Counted from the first letter of the stretch, positions 43,243-53,700 are shown. The stretch: 64,000 nucleotides of DNA from CAXBNV01 sp963977185 (GCA_963977185.1 CAXBNV010000004.1:1-64000); one strand, 5' to 3'. Notes: generated by a model not told the origin, from the letters alone. Numbers and translations are program-made.

Positions 43243-45513
43243 TTATTGTTTTATAAGAGAGTCTAAGTTTTGTTTCTGCAGCTCTAATATTAAAGCTTTT
43301 TTTATTTTTATGGAATTATTATATCGTAAAATTTTTTTTAGAAGTTTTTTTGCATCAGATAACTTTATATTTCTAATAAGATATTTTATTTTATTTATAC
43401 TCGATATATTCATACTTAAATTTTTATATTCCATTGCAATTAATAATATAACAAACAGTGGATCAGTTGCTATTTCTCCGCATATCCCAAATGGTTTACC
43501 AGCTTTTTTACATATTTGAGCAATTTTATTTAGAACTATAATAACAGAAGGGTTTAAAGGATCGTATAAATTTGCAACTTTATTATTATTTCTATCTACA
43601 GCAAAAAGATATTGAATTAAATCATTAGTTCCAACTGAAATAAAATCTATTTTTTTTATAATATAAGGTAGTTGATATATTACCGAAGGAACTTCTAGTA
43701 GTATTCCTATTTTTGGCAGTTTAATAGAATCCATAGTAAGTTTAATGTTATTGTATATTTCTTGAATTAAATTAATACTTTTTAAAACTTCTTCTTCTGA
43801 AGAAATCATAGGAAGCATTATTTGTAAATTATTTAGTTTATGATTTGCTTTTAATAATGCCTTAATTTGGATAATAAATATTTCAGGATGATCTAGCATT
43901 ATTCTTATGCCTCGCCACCCTAAATAAGGATTGTCTTCTTTTATATGTAGATATGGTAAAGATTTATCACCTCCTATATCTAATATTCTTATTGTGACAG
44001 GCTTAGGATGAAAAGATTCTAATAAAGTACGATATATTTTTAGCTGTTCATTTTCATTAGGTATTTTGTTACTAATAATAAAAGGCATTTCTGAACGATA
44101 TAATCCTATACCACAAGGATTATATAATTTAGTTTTTTTTATGTCTGTTAACAAATTAGTATTAGCTAATAAATTAAATTCAACATTATCTAAAGTTTTA
44201 GCTTTGTATTTATTTAATTTATTTAAATTTAAATCTAATTTTTGTTCTTCTTTAATTCTTTTATTAAATTTATCAATAATAGATCTTTTAGGTGAAATAT
44301 ATAAATCTCCATTATATCCATCTAAGATTAGATTTTTATTTTCTAATAAAAATATATTTAAATTATTTATTCCTATTACAGCAGGTATGTTTAAGGCTCT
44401 TGTGAGTATAGCTATATGAGAATTATGTGAACTAGAGCAAGAGACAATTCCTTTTAGGTTTTTATGTTCAACTAAAGCAAGATCAGAAACAGTAACTTGA
44501 TTGCCAACCAATATAGTATTTTTGGTTGATAGTCTTTTATATACAGTATCATCTTTAAGATGATATAATATTCTTTTGCATAAATCAGCTATATCGGTTG
44601 CTCTTTCTTGTAAATATTCATCTTCTATTGCGGTTATTTTTTTTATATGAGTAAAAATTGTATTTTTTAATGCACCTTTAGCCCAGTTTCCTTTTTTAAT
44701 TTCATTGATTGTTTCTTCCATTAAAATATCTTCATCTAATATTTTAAAATAGGCATCGAAAAGATTAAATTCATTTTCAGATAGTATACCTTTTAGACTG
44801 TTAGTTAGATCTTGAATTTCTGTTTTTGATTTTTGTATTGCTAGTTTAAATTTACTTATTTCAGATTTAATTTCTTTTTTTAATATTTTTTTTTCTTTTA
44901 TTTCTCCAATATTATTTGTGTCATGTAAAATAAGAGCTCTACCAATAGTAATTCCAGGTGATCCAGATATACCATCAATTTTTGTATTTTCTATATTTTC
45001 TTGATTATGGACTGGTAAATTATTATTAGATATTTTGTTGTTAGTAATGATACTTGATAAATGGTTTGATATAGTAATCAACAAAGCTTCTTCATCTTTG
45101 CTGAACTTGCGTATAGTTTTTTCTCTTATAATTATAAAGCCAAGCAATTCTTTTTGGTGAATAATTGGCGTTCCTAAAAAAGCATTATATTTTTTTTTAT
45201 TAGCTTCATTAATATATAAATAATCATCAAAAAATTTAGCTTGTTCTAAGTTAACTATTTTTTTAGTTCTACCTAAAAGGTTTACAAGTTTAGTGTCTTT
45301 ACTTAATTTAATTTGCCCTTGTAAAGATAAGTTGCTATTAAAGCCTTTTTGAGCTGTTAAGATATAATTTTTTGTATTTACATCTAATAAAAAAATAGCA
45401 GCAGCGTCAAATTTTAAAGCCTTGGTTAACTCTATAACAATAGTCGTTACAACTTCAGATAACTTATTTAAAGATGAGGTTTTTTCAATAATTCTTCGTA
45501 AAACATTAAGCAT
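43243..45513 (-). CDS. ptsP: PtsP, phosphoenolpyruvate-protein phosphotransferase (nitrogen PTS enzyme I)
   Basis: N-terminal GAF domain (MLNVLRRIIEKTSSLNKLSE... AFLGTPIIHQKELLGFIII) followed by enzyme I: phosphohistidine segment SSSHNSHIAILTRALNIPAV, and the PEP-binding C-terminal barrel with RSEMPFI, RILDIGGDKSLPYL, SVGTNDLIQYLFAVDR and GICGEIA. I start at the ATG at 45513, which aligns with E. coli PtsP; the frame is open to 45576 but would overlap rppH. About 756 residues. The loop before the active His (CSSSHNSH) differs from the usual GGxTSH. NPr and EIIA-Ntr genes are not in the window. Confidence 0.93.
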   Translation of the reverse strand: MLNVLRRIIEKTSSLNKLSEVVTTIVIELTKALKFDAAAIFLLDVNTKNYILTAQKGFNSNLSLQGQIKLSKDTKLVNLLGRTKKIVNLEQAKFFDDYLYINEANKKKYNAFLGTPIIHQKELLGFIIIREKTIRKFSKDEEALLITISNHLSSIITNNKISNNNLPVHNQENIENTKIDGISGSPGITIGRALILHDTNNIGEIKEKKILKKEIKSEISKFKLAIQKSKTEIQDLTNSLKGILSENEFNLFDAYFKILDEDILMEETINEIKKGNWAKGALKNTIFTHIKKITAIEDEYLQERATDIADLCKRILYHLKDDTVYKRLSTKNTILVGNQVTVSDLALVEHKNLKGIVSCSSSHNSHIAILTRALNIPAVIGINNLNIFLLENKNLILDGYNGDLYISPKRSIIDKFNKRIKEEQKLDLNLNKLNKYKAKTLDNVEFNLLANTNLLTDIKKTKLYNPCGIGLYRSEMPFIISNKIPNENEQLKIYRTLLESFHPKPVTIRILDIGGDKSLPYLHIKEDNPYLGWRGIRIMLDHPEIFIIQIKALLKANHKLNNLQIMLPMISSEEEVLKSINLIQEIYNNIKLTMDSIKLPKIGILLEVPSVIYQLPYIIKKIDFISVGTNDLIQYLFAVDRNNNKVANLYDPLNPSVIIVLNKIAQICKKAGKPFGICGEIATDPLFVILLIAMEYKNLSMNISSINKIKYLIRNIKLSDAKKLLKKILRYNNSIKIKKALILELQKQNLDSLIKQ

Positions 45514-45553
45514 ATGCATAAACTTTATTATTATTAATATATTATAATAATAG

Positions 45554-46036
45554 CTATACAATGTTATATATATCAATAAAAGATTTTAGCACTTTATTAT
45601 ATATAGGTTTTTTAAAATCTATAACACAATTAATTGGAAACCAGTAGCTAACAAATTTAATTTGTTCTAGTTCTTGATTAGGTTTTTTTAGATGTATTTT
45701 TATTTGCTCAATATTATTATTAATTAATTTAACAAGAAACCACTTTTGTTTTTGGCCATCATAAGTCTTATTATTTTTAGTTATTTCTTTTTTATAATAT
45801 AACCAATTACTTGTCTGGCCTAAAATTTCAAATTGATTTTTATCAAGGTTTAATTCTTCTTTAATTTCTCTATATAATGCATCAATAGGTTGTTCATTAC
45901 TCTTTATTCCCCCTTGGGGGAATTGCCAAAAATCATTATTATTTTTAATGTTTTTAAATGATCTTTTAGCAATTAGTACTTTTTTATCTTTATTTATTAT
46001 TATTATGCCAACATTTTTTCGAAAATTATTACTCAT
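45554..46036 (-). CDS. rppH: RNA pyrophosphohydrolase RppH
   Basis: Nudix hydrolase that removes pyrophosphate from mRNA 5' ends to start decay. Nudix box GGIKSNEQPIDALYREIKEE followed by L, preceded by WQFPQGG; typical FRKNVGIIIIN start and GQKQKWFLVKL. Length 160 residues. Its neighbour ptsP downstream is the same as in E. coli. Its start overlaps the end of gcvPB by 8 nt. Confidence 0.95.
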   Translation of the reverse strand: MSNNFRKNVGIIIINKDKKVLIAKRSFKNIKNNNDFWQFPQGGIKSNEQPIDALYREIKEELNLDKNQFEILGQTSNWLYYKKEITKNNKTYDGQKQKWFLVKLINNNIEQIKIHLKKPNQELEQIKFVSYWFPINCVIDFKKPIYNKVLKSFIDIYNIV

Positions 46037-47501
46037 TATTTTCTTTAAAAACTAAGTCTAGTTCTTTTGCGGCCTTTACTTCATCAACCCTACTTAATTT
46101 TAAATTATGAGGCGCTGTTTTTACCAAATCGGCGTTAGTTTTTATTTCATCTAAAACTTTTTCAAGGATATTAATAAAATTATCTATTTCTTCTTTGCTT
46201 TCTGTTTCTGTTGGCTCAATTAACAAACATTCAGGAACTAAAAGAGGGAAGTAAATAGTTGGAGCATGTACGCCATAATCTAGTAATCTTTTAGCTAAAT
46301 CTAAAGCTGTTACTCCATATTTTTTAGTTATGCTTTTTAAAGTAACTACAAATTCATGTGTAGCCAACCTTTCTGGGTAAGCTAATTCATAGCCTATACT
46401 TTCTAATTTTTTAGCTAAATAATTAGCATTTAAAACAGCATAGCTTGAGACTCGATCTAATCCTTCATTACCTAATAATCTTATATAGCTATAAGCCCTT
46501 AACAAAATTCCAGCATTACCTTTAAAAGCAGAAAGCTTGCCTATTGAATCAGTTCTTTGCTCTTTATCTTGAAGATAATAATATTTTTGATTATTTTTTA
46601 TTGCGCATGCAACTATTGGAGTTGGTAGATATTTAGCAAGTTTACTATTTACCGCAACTGGGCCTGCTCCTGGACCACCCCCACCATGAGGAGTTGCAAA
46701 AGTTTTATGCAAGTTCATATGCATTACATCAAAACCCATATCAAAAGGACGTAATTTTTTTAAAATAGCATTAAGATTTGCACCATCATAATATAATAAT
46801 CCACCAGCTTTATGTACGATTGATGCTATTTGCTTAATAGATTTTTCTGTAAGTCCCAATGTTGAGGGATTTGTTAACATAATCCCTGCTGTTTGTGGTC
46901 CAACAGCTTGTTTTAAAGCATTTATATCTATATCGCCATCAGCAAGTACTGGTATTTCTCTAACTTTGTATCCAGCTTTTGCGGCTGTTGCAGGATTAGT
47001 ACCATGTGCTGCAGTTGGAATTAATATTTCAGTACGATTAGTGTCTTTATTATCACGATGATATGCTTTTATCATTAATATTCCAGCAAACTCACCTTGC
47101 GCACCTGCCATAGGAGTTAAAGATACATCTTGCATGCCTGTTATATCTTTTAATAGTTCTTGTAGTTCATACATACAAGCTAAAAAACCTTGGCCTGTTT
47201 CATCAGGAGCAAGAGGGTGTCTATTTATAAATCCTGGCAGTAAAGCATATTTTAATACGGCCTTAGGATTATATTTCATAGTACATGAGCCTAATGGATA
47301 AAAATTAGAATCAATACTAAATAAATCATGAGATAAATTAGTATAATGTCTTATCACTTGTAGCTCAGATACTTCTGGTAGATTAGGAGCTTTTTTGCGT
47401 AATAAATTATTGTTTTTAAGCTTGATATTCAGATCTATTTCTTTAGGAAAATGAGATTTAATACATCTTCCTGGAGATGATTTTTCAAAAATTAATTGCA
47501 T
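46029..47501 (-). CDS. gcvPB: Glycine dehydrogenase (decarboxylating) subunit 2
   Basis: PLP-bearing half of the split P-protein of the glycine cleavage system. PLP lysine K266 in MNLHKTFATPHGGGGPGAGP; HGTNPATAAKAGY and TNPSTLGL are further cofactor/substrate segments. Length 490 residues. Follows gcvPA by 12 bp and together they replace the single ~950-residue GcvP of enteric bacteria. Confidence 0.96.
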   Translation of the reverse strand: MQLIFEKSSPGRCIKSHFPKEIDLNIKLKNNNLLRKKAPNLPEVSELQVIRHYTNLSHDLFSIDSNFYPLGSCTMKYNPKAVLKYALLPGFINRHPLAPDETGQGFLACMYELQELLKDITGMQDVSLTPMAGAQGEFAGILMIKAYHRDNKDTNRTEILIPTAAHGTNPATAAKAGYKVREIPVLADGDIDINALKQAVGPQTAGIMLTNPSTLGLTEKSIKQIASIVHKAGGLLYYDGANLNAILKKLRPFDMGFDVMHMNLHKTFATPHGGGGPGAGPVAVNSKLAKYLPTPIVACAIKNNQKYYYLQDKEQRTDSIGKLSAFKGNAGILLRAYSYIRLLGNEGLDRVSSYAVLNANYLAKKLESIGYELAYPERLATHEFVVTLKSITKKYGVTALDLAKRLLDYGVHAPTIYFPLLVPECLLIEPTETESKEEIDNFINILEKVLDEIKTNADLVKTAPHNLKLSRVDEVKAAKELDLVFKENNE

Positions 47502-47513
47502 AATAAAACCTTT

Positions 47514-48920
47514 TTAATTTAATTTTTTTATTTCATTTACTAATAAGTCTAATTCTTCTTTAGTTTTTGTCTCTGTTGCACATATTAATAAACAATTAGG
47601 TAAATTCTTATAAACTTTTGATAAATTAAATCCTGCTAATATTTTATTCTCAGATTTTTGTAAATTATCCAAGAGTTTATTTATAAAATTTTCATCTTGA
47701 GATTTAAATTCAATTACTACCTCATGAAAAAAATCATTAGAAAACTTTATATTAATATTTTGTAATTTACTTAATTCATCAGCTAAATAATGAGTATTAG
47801 AAAAAGACTTTGCTGCAACAGTTTTTAGTCCTTGTTTACCTAATAAACATAAATAAATAGTCGCAGCAATCATTAGTAATCCTTGATTAGTGCATATATT
47901 TGATGTTGCTTTTGAACGTCTAATATGCTGCTCTCTTGCCTGTAAAGTCAAAACAAAGGCATCATTTCCTTTTGTATCTGTGGTTCTTCCAACTATTCGG
48001 CCAGGAATATTTCTAACAAGTGGAGTTTTACAGCAAATAAACCCAAAATATGGTCCACCTGATGCTAACGGTATGCCTAGGGGCTGACCTTCGCCACAAA
48101 CTATGTCTGCGCCTTGATTTCCCCAATTACCAGGAGCCTCTAAAACTGATAAGGTTGAAGGGTTAACAACACCAATTACGAGACTATCATAATTATGAGC
48201 AAGATTAGTAATGTTATGAACATCTTCTAATACGCCAAAAAAATTAGGTTGTGATATTATTACAGCTAATATAGGATCATTTTTTTCTTTATGATTTTTT
48301 ATAATATTTTCTAAATTTTGTAAATCAATAGCCCCTGTAGTATTTTCAAAAGGAACGCTGATTAAGTTAACATTTTGATGAGAAACTATAGTTTTTATAG
48401 TTTCATAATAAGCAGGATTTAGTGAGTCTGGAACGATAATATTTTTAGTTTTACACTTTCTATGCGCTCTTATTGCCATTAATATAGATTCTGCAACTGC
48501 TGTTGCTCCATCATATAAAGAAGCATTAGCTATATCCATTGCCGTTAATCTAGACATATGTGTTTGAAACTCATATATAAGTTGCAAGTTACCTTGGCTT
48601 GCTTCAGCTTGATATGGAGTATATGAAGTAGCAAACTCACCTCTTGATGCTAGTTCCCAAACAGCTGCTGGTATATGGTGCTCATATGCTCCTGCTCCAA
48701 TAAAGTTTAAATATCCTGAGTCTAACGCAGCTCTTTTAGATAAAAGCTTAGCTAGTTCAAATTCATTAAGAGATTCTTGTAAAGCATTATCTAAAGAAGA
48801 GATTTGCTTAACATTGAGTAATTCATTCGCATTTTCTTTAAATAATTCATTGATACTCGGTATATTAAGAAACTCGAGCATTTCTTGAGTGTCTTTATCT
48901 GTATGGGGTATAAAAGGCAT
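47514..48920 (-). CDS. gcvPA: Glycine dehydrogenase (decarboxylating) subunit 1
   Basis: N-terminal half equivalent of P-protein. MPFIPHTDKDTQEMLEFL start, FIGAGAYEHHIPAAV and YTPYQAEASQGNLQLIYEFQ are diagnostic. Length 468 residues. It is separated from gcvH by 125 bp with a terminator and a palindrome, so it probably has its own promoter; a TATAAT occurs upstream in that gap. Confidence 0.96.
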   Translation of the reverse strand: MPFIPHTDKDTQEMLEFLNIPSINELFKENANELLNVKQISSLDNALQESLNEFELAKLLSKRAALDSGYLNFIGAGAYEHHIPAAVWELASRGEFATSYTPYQAEASQGNLQLIYEFQTHMSRLTAMDIANASLYDGATAVAESILMAIRAHRKCKTKNIIVPDSLNPAYYETIKTIVSHQNVNLISVPFENTTGAIDLQNLENIIKNHKEKNDPILAVIISQPNFFGVLEDVHNITNLAHNYDSLVIGVVNPSTLSVLEAPGNWGNQGADIVCGEGQPLGIPLASGGPYFGFICCKTPLVRNIPGRIVGRTTDTKGNDAFVLTLQAREQHIRRSKATSNICTNQGLLMIAATIYLCLLGKQGLKTVAAKSFSNTHYLADELSKLQNINIKFSNDFFHEVVIEFKSQDENFINKLLDNLQKSENKILAGFNLSKVYKNLPNCLLICATETKTKEELDLLVNEIKKLN

Positions 48921-48975
48921 TATTATAGATACTCCAGGTAATTATAATTATATTCAAGAAACATTTATATAAAAT

Positions 48976-48993
48976 ATCTAATAATTATTAGAT
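48976..48993. promoter_or_regulatory. 18-bp palindrome ATCTAATAATTATTAGAT upstream of gcvPA
   Basis: Perfect palindrome in the gcvH-gcvPA gap, directly after the terminator T-run. Placed about 56 bp before the gcvPA start, where an operator would be expected. Confidence 0.35.
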
Positions 48994-49025
48994 AAAAAAG
49001 CTTCAACTTTATTAAAATTGAAGCT
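48994..49025 (-). terminator. Rho-independent terminator between gcvH and gcvPA
   Basis: On the minus strand AGCTTCAA pairs with TTGAAGCT (outer 8 bp, 48999-49006 with 49018-49025) and is followed by TTTTT. It lies just downstream of gcvH and would separate gcvTH from gcvPAB transcription. Confidence 0.7.
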
Positions 49026-49045
49026 CAATTAATCTAATTTTTTTA

Positions 49046-49426
49046 TTAGTTTAGATCTTCGTATTCTTGTTTATCTAGAAGGGTTTCAAGCTGAGATTTA
49101 TCGCTTAATTTAATTTTAAATAACCAACCATTATCAAATGAACTGTGGTTTATAATCTCAGGGGATGTTTCTAGTTCACTGTTAACAGCTGATATTTCTC
49201 CATCAACAGGAGAATAAATATCAGCAGCTGCTTTTACTGATTCAATTACACAGCAATCAGATTGTGCTGATACATTATCACCAACCTCTGGAAGCTCAAC
49301 AAAAACTATGTCTCCTAATTGATCTGCAGCATAACTTGTGATACCAACTTTTACAGTATCATCGCCTTCTTTAGCAATCCACTCATGAGTTTTCGTAAAA
49401 AGTAAATTATCTGGGATATCAGTCAT
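49046..49426 (-). CDS. gcvH: Glycine cleavage system H protein
   Basis: Lipoyl carrier shuttling the aminomethyl group between P, T and L proteins. Lipoylated K65 in CCVIESVKAAADIYSPVDGE; N-terminal FTKTHEWI. Length 126 residues. Located 23 bp after gcvT. Confidence 0.97.
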   Translation of the reverse strand: MTDIPDNLLFTKTHEWIAKEGDDTVKVGITSYAADQLGDIVFVELPEVGDNVSAQSDCCVIESVKAAADIYSPVDGEISAVNSELETSPEIINHSSFDNGWLFKIKLSDKSQLETLLDKQEYEDLN

Positions 49427-49449
49427 ATAAAGTCCTCTTCTTTAACAAA

Positions 49450-50595
49450 TTAATTAAAACAAATTATTTTACCATTTCGAACAAACGGAAATTTAACAAT
49501 TGTTGCATTAGCTAAATTATTTCGCATGGCTATTTTACATGTTTTATATTTTTCAGGCTCTTGCTTGATTATAAATGGCACTCTTGCAAGAGCAATGCTT
49601 TTCTTCAATGTAGGTGAATAAATTCCACTAGTAATAATTCCTTTAAGGCCATCATCAAAATGAATTTCTTGATTAGTTCTTATAACGCCTTTGTCTTCTA
49701 ATATTACGCCAATTAGGCTTGATTCTATTTTATTATTATTTATTATATCTAATAATTTATTTTTGCCAATAAAGTTTCTGTCATTATCAGCTAATGCTAA
49801 AGTCCATTTTAAATTTGAGTCTAATAAGTTATCATTCTCTGTTATATCTTGACCGTATAACAATAATCCAGCCTCTAATCGTAATGAATCTCTTGCTCCT
49901 AAGCCACATGGGGTAACTTCCATTTGCATTAAAGCTTCCCAAAATAGTTTAGCTTCATTATGCTTTAATAAGATTTCAAAACCTTTCTCACCGGTATATC
50001 CTGTTGCTGCAATCATATAGTTTTCAGCTTCAATGCATTCAAAAAGTTTTAAACTTGCGACTTTCTCATAAAGATTATCTATTTCGCTGTCTTTGAATAT
50101 TTTCTGTATATCCAGATTTTTAAAGATATCTAGAGAATTTGGTCCTTGAACTGCAAGCATTATTAGCTCATTGCGCTCAAGAATATGACAATTAAAATTA
50201 TTTTTTTCTAATTCATTATAAATCCACTTTAAATCAGTTTCTTTTCTTGCTGCATTTAAAATAACTCGATAATAATTAGCGTTCAAATGATATACAACTA
50301 GATCATCTATAATCCCAGCATCATGATTTAAAAGACAGCTATAAAGTGCTTTTCCAGGAGCTTTGATTTTAGCAACATCATTAGCTAGTAAGTATCTTAA
50401 AAATTTATTACTATCTGGCCCTGAGATATCTATAACGTTCATATGTGATACATCAAAAACACCAATATTTTCTCTAACTGCTGTGTGCTCTTGAATTTGT
50501 GAACCATAATTTATAGGCATTTCATAATTGGCAAATTCAATAAACTTAGCTCCAGCTAGTTCATGCTGTTCTTGTAATGCTAATTTGTTTGTCAT
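49450..50595 (-). CDS. gcvT: Glycine cleavage system aminomethyltransferase GcvT
   Basis: Transfers the methylene group to tetrahydrofolate and releases ammonia. GVFDVSHMNVIDISGPDSNKF region, catalytic Asp in DDLVVYHL-type loop, GYTGEKGFEI and GLGARDSLRLEAGLLLYG. Length 381 residues. First gene of the gcv cluster. I see no glycine riboswitch fold in the 81-bp upstream gap. Confidence 0.96.
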   Translation of the reverse strand: MTNKLALQEQHELAGAKFIEFANYEMPINYGSQIQEHTAVRENIGVFDVSHMNVIDISGPDSNKFLRYLLANDVAKIKAPGKALYSCLLNHDAGIIDDLVVYHLNANYYRVILNAARKETDLKWIYNELEKNNFNCHILERNELIMLAVQGPNSLDIFKNLDIQKIFKDSEIDNLYEKVASLKLFECIEAENYMIAATGYTGEKGFEILLKHNEAKLFWEALMQMEVTPCGLGARDSLRLEAGLLLYGQDITENDNLLDSNLKWTLALADNDRNFIGKNKLLDIINNNKIESSLIGVILEDKGVIRTNQEIHFDDGLKGIITSGIYSPTLKKSIALARVPFIIKQEPEKYKTCKIAMRNNLANATIVKFPFVRNGKIICFN

Positions 50596-50676
50596 ATAAC
50601 CCCATTATATTTACATTTGCTTATAAATATAATACTATAGTTAAATCTGAAGTTATGTCATTATAAATTTTTATTT

Positions 50677-53600
50677 ATGCCAAAGTATATTCCGAAATAT
50701 ATAAATATATTTGAAAAAGATGATACACAAGTCTTACTTGATATCGATCAAAAAAAATTTTTAGATTTAGATTTTTTAGATAATCCTAAGCTTATAAATA
50801 CTGGTAATTTACCATCAAATATAACTATATTAACTAAGAATCAAGACTTATTATATTATTTAAGACAAAATGGTTTTTTAAGTGCTAATAGTTTAGTTGC
50901 AAGAATTTATTCAATTATTAGTCGTGCAAGAATAAATGATTCAACTTTTGGTAATTTAGATTCTAATAATTTGATTGAAAATTTACAGGCACATTTAGAT
51001 GAGTTAATTAAGAAAGAAGCCTTAGTAAAGTTTAATGACATAGATGCAAAAAATAATTTAATCCAAAATTTAGATAATTTATTATGTAAGTTTATTACAG
51101 AAAATAAAAAAGCAAGAGGTAATTATTTTACATTAAATCATGATGCTTTTGTTGATGCTTTAGTATTTGTTAGAAATTTCAAATTTCCAAAAGAAGATCC
51201 TACTAAATTACACCCAAGCTATAGCCAAGATGATCAGTATGGTTTCTTAAGAACATATAAGTTAAATGATTCAGAGTATTATTGTTTAAAAATGAATAAT
51301 GCTCAAATGACAAGTATTCACAATATAAAAAAATTTTTAGGACATGTAAGTCATTTTTATGATAGCAATAATGAGCTATCAGAATTTATTAATAAAATAG
51401 AATCAATTGATCATACTCATTTTATCGAGCATACTTTAAATTACATAAGTAATAATAAACTAAGAAGTCTACTTCTTAGTTCTGGAGTTATAGCGACACT
51501 ATCATATTTACCATTGTATATTGGGTATTTTTCTATTGCATCGAATATACTATTATTTGGTATAACTATATCAACCACTAAAATATTAACAGGATTATCA
51601 ATTGGTATATTGCCAGCTGTTGTTAATTTACTATTAGAATTAATTGATATCTCAATTAAATGTATTACAGATATTTTTCATTATATTTATAATTTAGAAT
51701 TTTTATTTAGTCCTGAAGAATCTTTACAAGAAAAACAAAAATTTAAATTATTAGAAGAACAAGATAAGGAAATAGATCAAAAAATTCAAAAGTTTTCTTA
51801 TCAGGTTGGAAGAAGTGATAAATATCAAAATATATATAGCAGCAAAATTTTAAATTTACCTATTATTAATTCCATAGTAAATATATTGGAGCAGTCGGTT
51901 AAAAGATATAATGATTGGTCAATATCTCAATCACATATCAATCCAATATTTTGGCCTATATATGTATTAGCCAAGTTTACTAATAATCCTATGAATTTAT
52001 GGATGAATAATTTTTTCACAGTAACAAATACTTTAGAGGGCAGAACCCAAGAGTACTTTCATACCGAAAGGGAGAAGGCTGAGAAAGAAACAAACTCGAT
52101 GAAAAATAATTATTTAATTCTTAAAAGGAATGTTAATAATACATATTCATGTTTAAAAAAAATAAATAATCAATTAGATTTATATAAAACTATAAATATT
52201 TCTAGTTTAGATTTATATTTAAGAACTATTGCAAAAAATGACCCTGAACAAATAAAAAATAAAATTTTTAAAAGTAATAATCATATAAGAGATAAAGAAA
52301 TTTTTGATATAGAAAGTTTTGTGTATAATACAGATTATCCTGAAATATTATTTATTCCTGAAGATATTATAAATAACTTATCAGATGATTCTAAATTAAT
52401 TTATGATTATCGATTTTATGAATATTTTGTTGAGAGCATTAGATTAGCTTTAGATTTTGCTTTGGATTCTATAAAATTATTGTGTATTACAGCACCTTTA
52501 ATGCTCTCATCGTTTGCTGTAAATGAAATTATAATACAATTATTTGTAACAATGCCTTTTTCTTTAATAATAAATATTTTTTCATGCGGATTAGAATGTT
52601 TTGAATATTCCAAAGCTGTAAATTTTTTATATAATTTAGAATGCATGATGAATACTTTTGCTGGAGATTTAAGAATATTTTTTAAAAGAAATATTGCTAA
52701 AGTAAATGATTGTTTATATCAAAGTGAAACAGAAGGTTTTATTTTTAAAGATAATACTATTGTTAATGGTAGTTCTAATTCAATAACAGGATTAGTATTA
52801 AAAGATATTTTATTCGCAGATAATTTAGAAATTCAATCAGAAGTTTTTTTAAAGCTAGATAGATCGATAGAAATATTTAATACTGTTACTAAAGAATTGA
52901 ATTATTTCCATAAATCTGTTGTAAATAATAAAGACTTAAATTTAGATTTAAAAGTTTCTGAGTATTTAAAGCAGGCTAAATTATTAATAAATGACTTTAA
53001 TAAATCCTGTAAGGAATTATATGAATTTAGAGTAAATAATCAATATATTGATATATCTATAAAAGCAACTTATATGAAAAATATTCTTGAGAAAATTTTT
53101 CAATTGTCAGATTACTTAGATTTTATAAATTCTAATAAGGATAAACCGCTTGATTATATCATATCATCAAATGTAAAATTTGCTGATAAATCGGCATTTA
53201 AGTTTTTAAGTTTTATTACAAAAACTATGTGCTCACAATACGTTATATCACATTTATTAAGAGATCAAGATTATAACTTTAATACAGATACAACAATTAA
53301 GACTTTTAATGATTTTATAACTAAAGAAGATTCATTTGGTATTGATAAATTATTTAAAATTATTCAAAAAATACAGGTCAGTGGTTATGAAGGTGATAAT
53401 ACTTTATACTTTCAAAAAAAATTAAAAGGAATTTATAAGCATGAAAAATGTAGTTCATCAATAAAAAATATTATAAAAAAGATTTATAAATCTTTTTTAA
53501 TTGTAGAGTCTAAAAGAACAGGTAATGATGGCATAAGAAACCTAAATTTTTTATATAATTTTGGTAATGAATTAGAAGAAAATTTTTTTGCAAAATCTCC

Positions 53601-53688
53601 TCATAAAACAATTCCTGACTCACCAAGTTATGATTCTGATGATCCTGAACCTATCCAAAAGAAGTTATCAAATTTTAAAATAAACTAA
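50677..53688 (+). CDS. Large orphan protein with two hydrophobic regions, possible effector
   Basis: Not recognised. 1003 residues. Order: polar N-terminal 260 residues with no signal peptide; a hydrophobic region at about 265-340 (LLLSSGVIATLSYLPLYIGY, then GLSIGILPAVVNLLLELIDI); a charged middle with probable coiled coil (about 345-580); a second hydrophobic region at about 590-660 (LLCITAPLMLSSFAVNEIII); helical C-terminal third; and a Ser/Asp/Pro-rich tail (SPSYDSDDPEPIQ). Internal hydrophobic pairs in a large protein without signal sequence are common in type IV-secreted effectors that insert in host membranes; that is inference. Convergent with the phosphatase gene, 12 bp apart. Confidence 0.8.
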   Translation: MPKYIPKYINIFEKDDTQVLLDIDQKKFLDLDFLDNPKLINTGNLPSNITILTKNQDLLYYLRQNGFLSANSLVARIYSIISRARINDSTFGNLDSNNLIENLQAHLDELIKKEALVKFNDIDAKNNLIQNLDNLLCKFITENKKARGNYFTLNHDAFVDALVFVRNFKFPKEDPTKLHPSYSQDDQYGFLRTYKLNDSEYYCLKMNNAQMTSIHNIKKFLGHVSHFYDSNNELSEFINKIESIDHTHFIEHTLNYISNNKLRSLLLSSGVIATLSYLPLYIGYFSIASNILLFGITISTTKILTGLSIGILPAVVNLLLELIDISIKCITDIFHYIYNLEFLFSPEESLQEKQKFKLLEEQDKEIDQKIQKFSYQVGRSDKYQNIYSSKILNLPIINSIVNILEQSVKRYNDWSISQSHINPIFWPIYVLAKFTNNPMNLWMNNFFTVTNTLEGRTQEYFHTEREKAEKETNSMKNNYLILKRNVNNTYSCLKKINNQLDLYKTINISSLDLYLRTIAKNDPEQIKNKIFKSNNHIRDKEIFDIESFVYNTDYPEILFIPEDIINNLSDDSKLIYDYRFYEYFVESIRLALDFALDSIKLLCITAPLMLSSFAVNEIIIQLFVTMPFSLIINIFSCGLECFEYSKAVNFLYNLECMMNTFAGDLRIFFKRNIAKVNDCLYQSETEGFIFKDNTIVNGSSNSITGLVLKDILFADNLEIQSEVFLKLDRSIEIFNTVTKELNYFHKSVVNNKDLNLDLKVSEYLKQAKLLINDFNKSCKELYEFRVNNQYIDISIKATYMKNILEKIFQLSDYLDFINSNKDKPLDYIISSNVKFADKSAFKFLSFITKTMCSQYVISHLLRDQDYNFNTDTTIKTFNDFITKEDSFGIDKLFKIIQKIQVSGYEGDNTLYFQKKLKGIYKHEKCSSSIKNIIKKIYKSFLIVESKRTGNDGIRNLNFLYNFGNELEENFFAKSPHKTIPDSPSYDSDDPEPIQKKLSNFKIN

Positions 53689-53700
53689 AAAATTACAATT

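Noticed and set aside
49450..50676. Glycine riboswitch upstream of gcvT
   Set aside because: The 81-bp gap is AT-rich and shows none of the conserved paired elements or GC-rich core of glycine aptamers.
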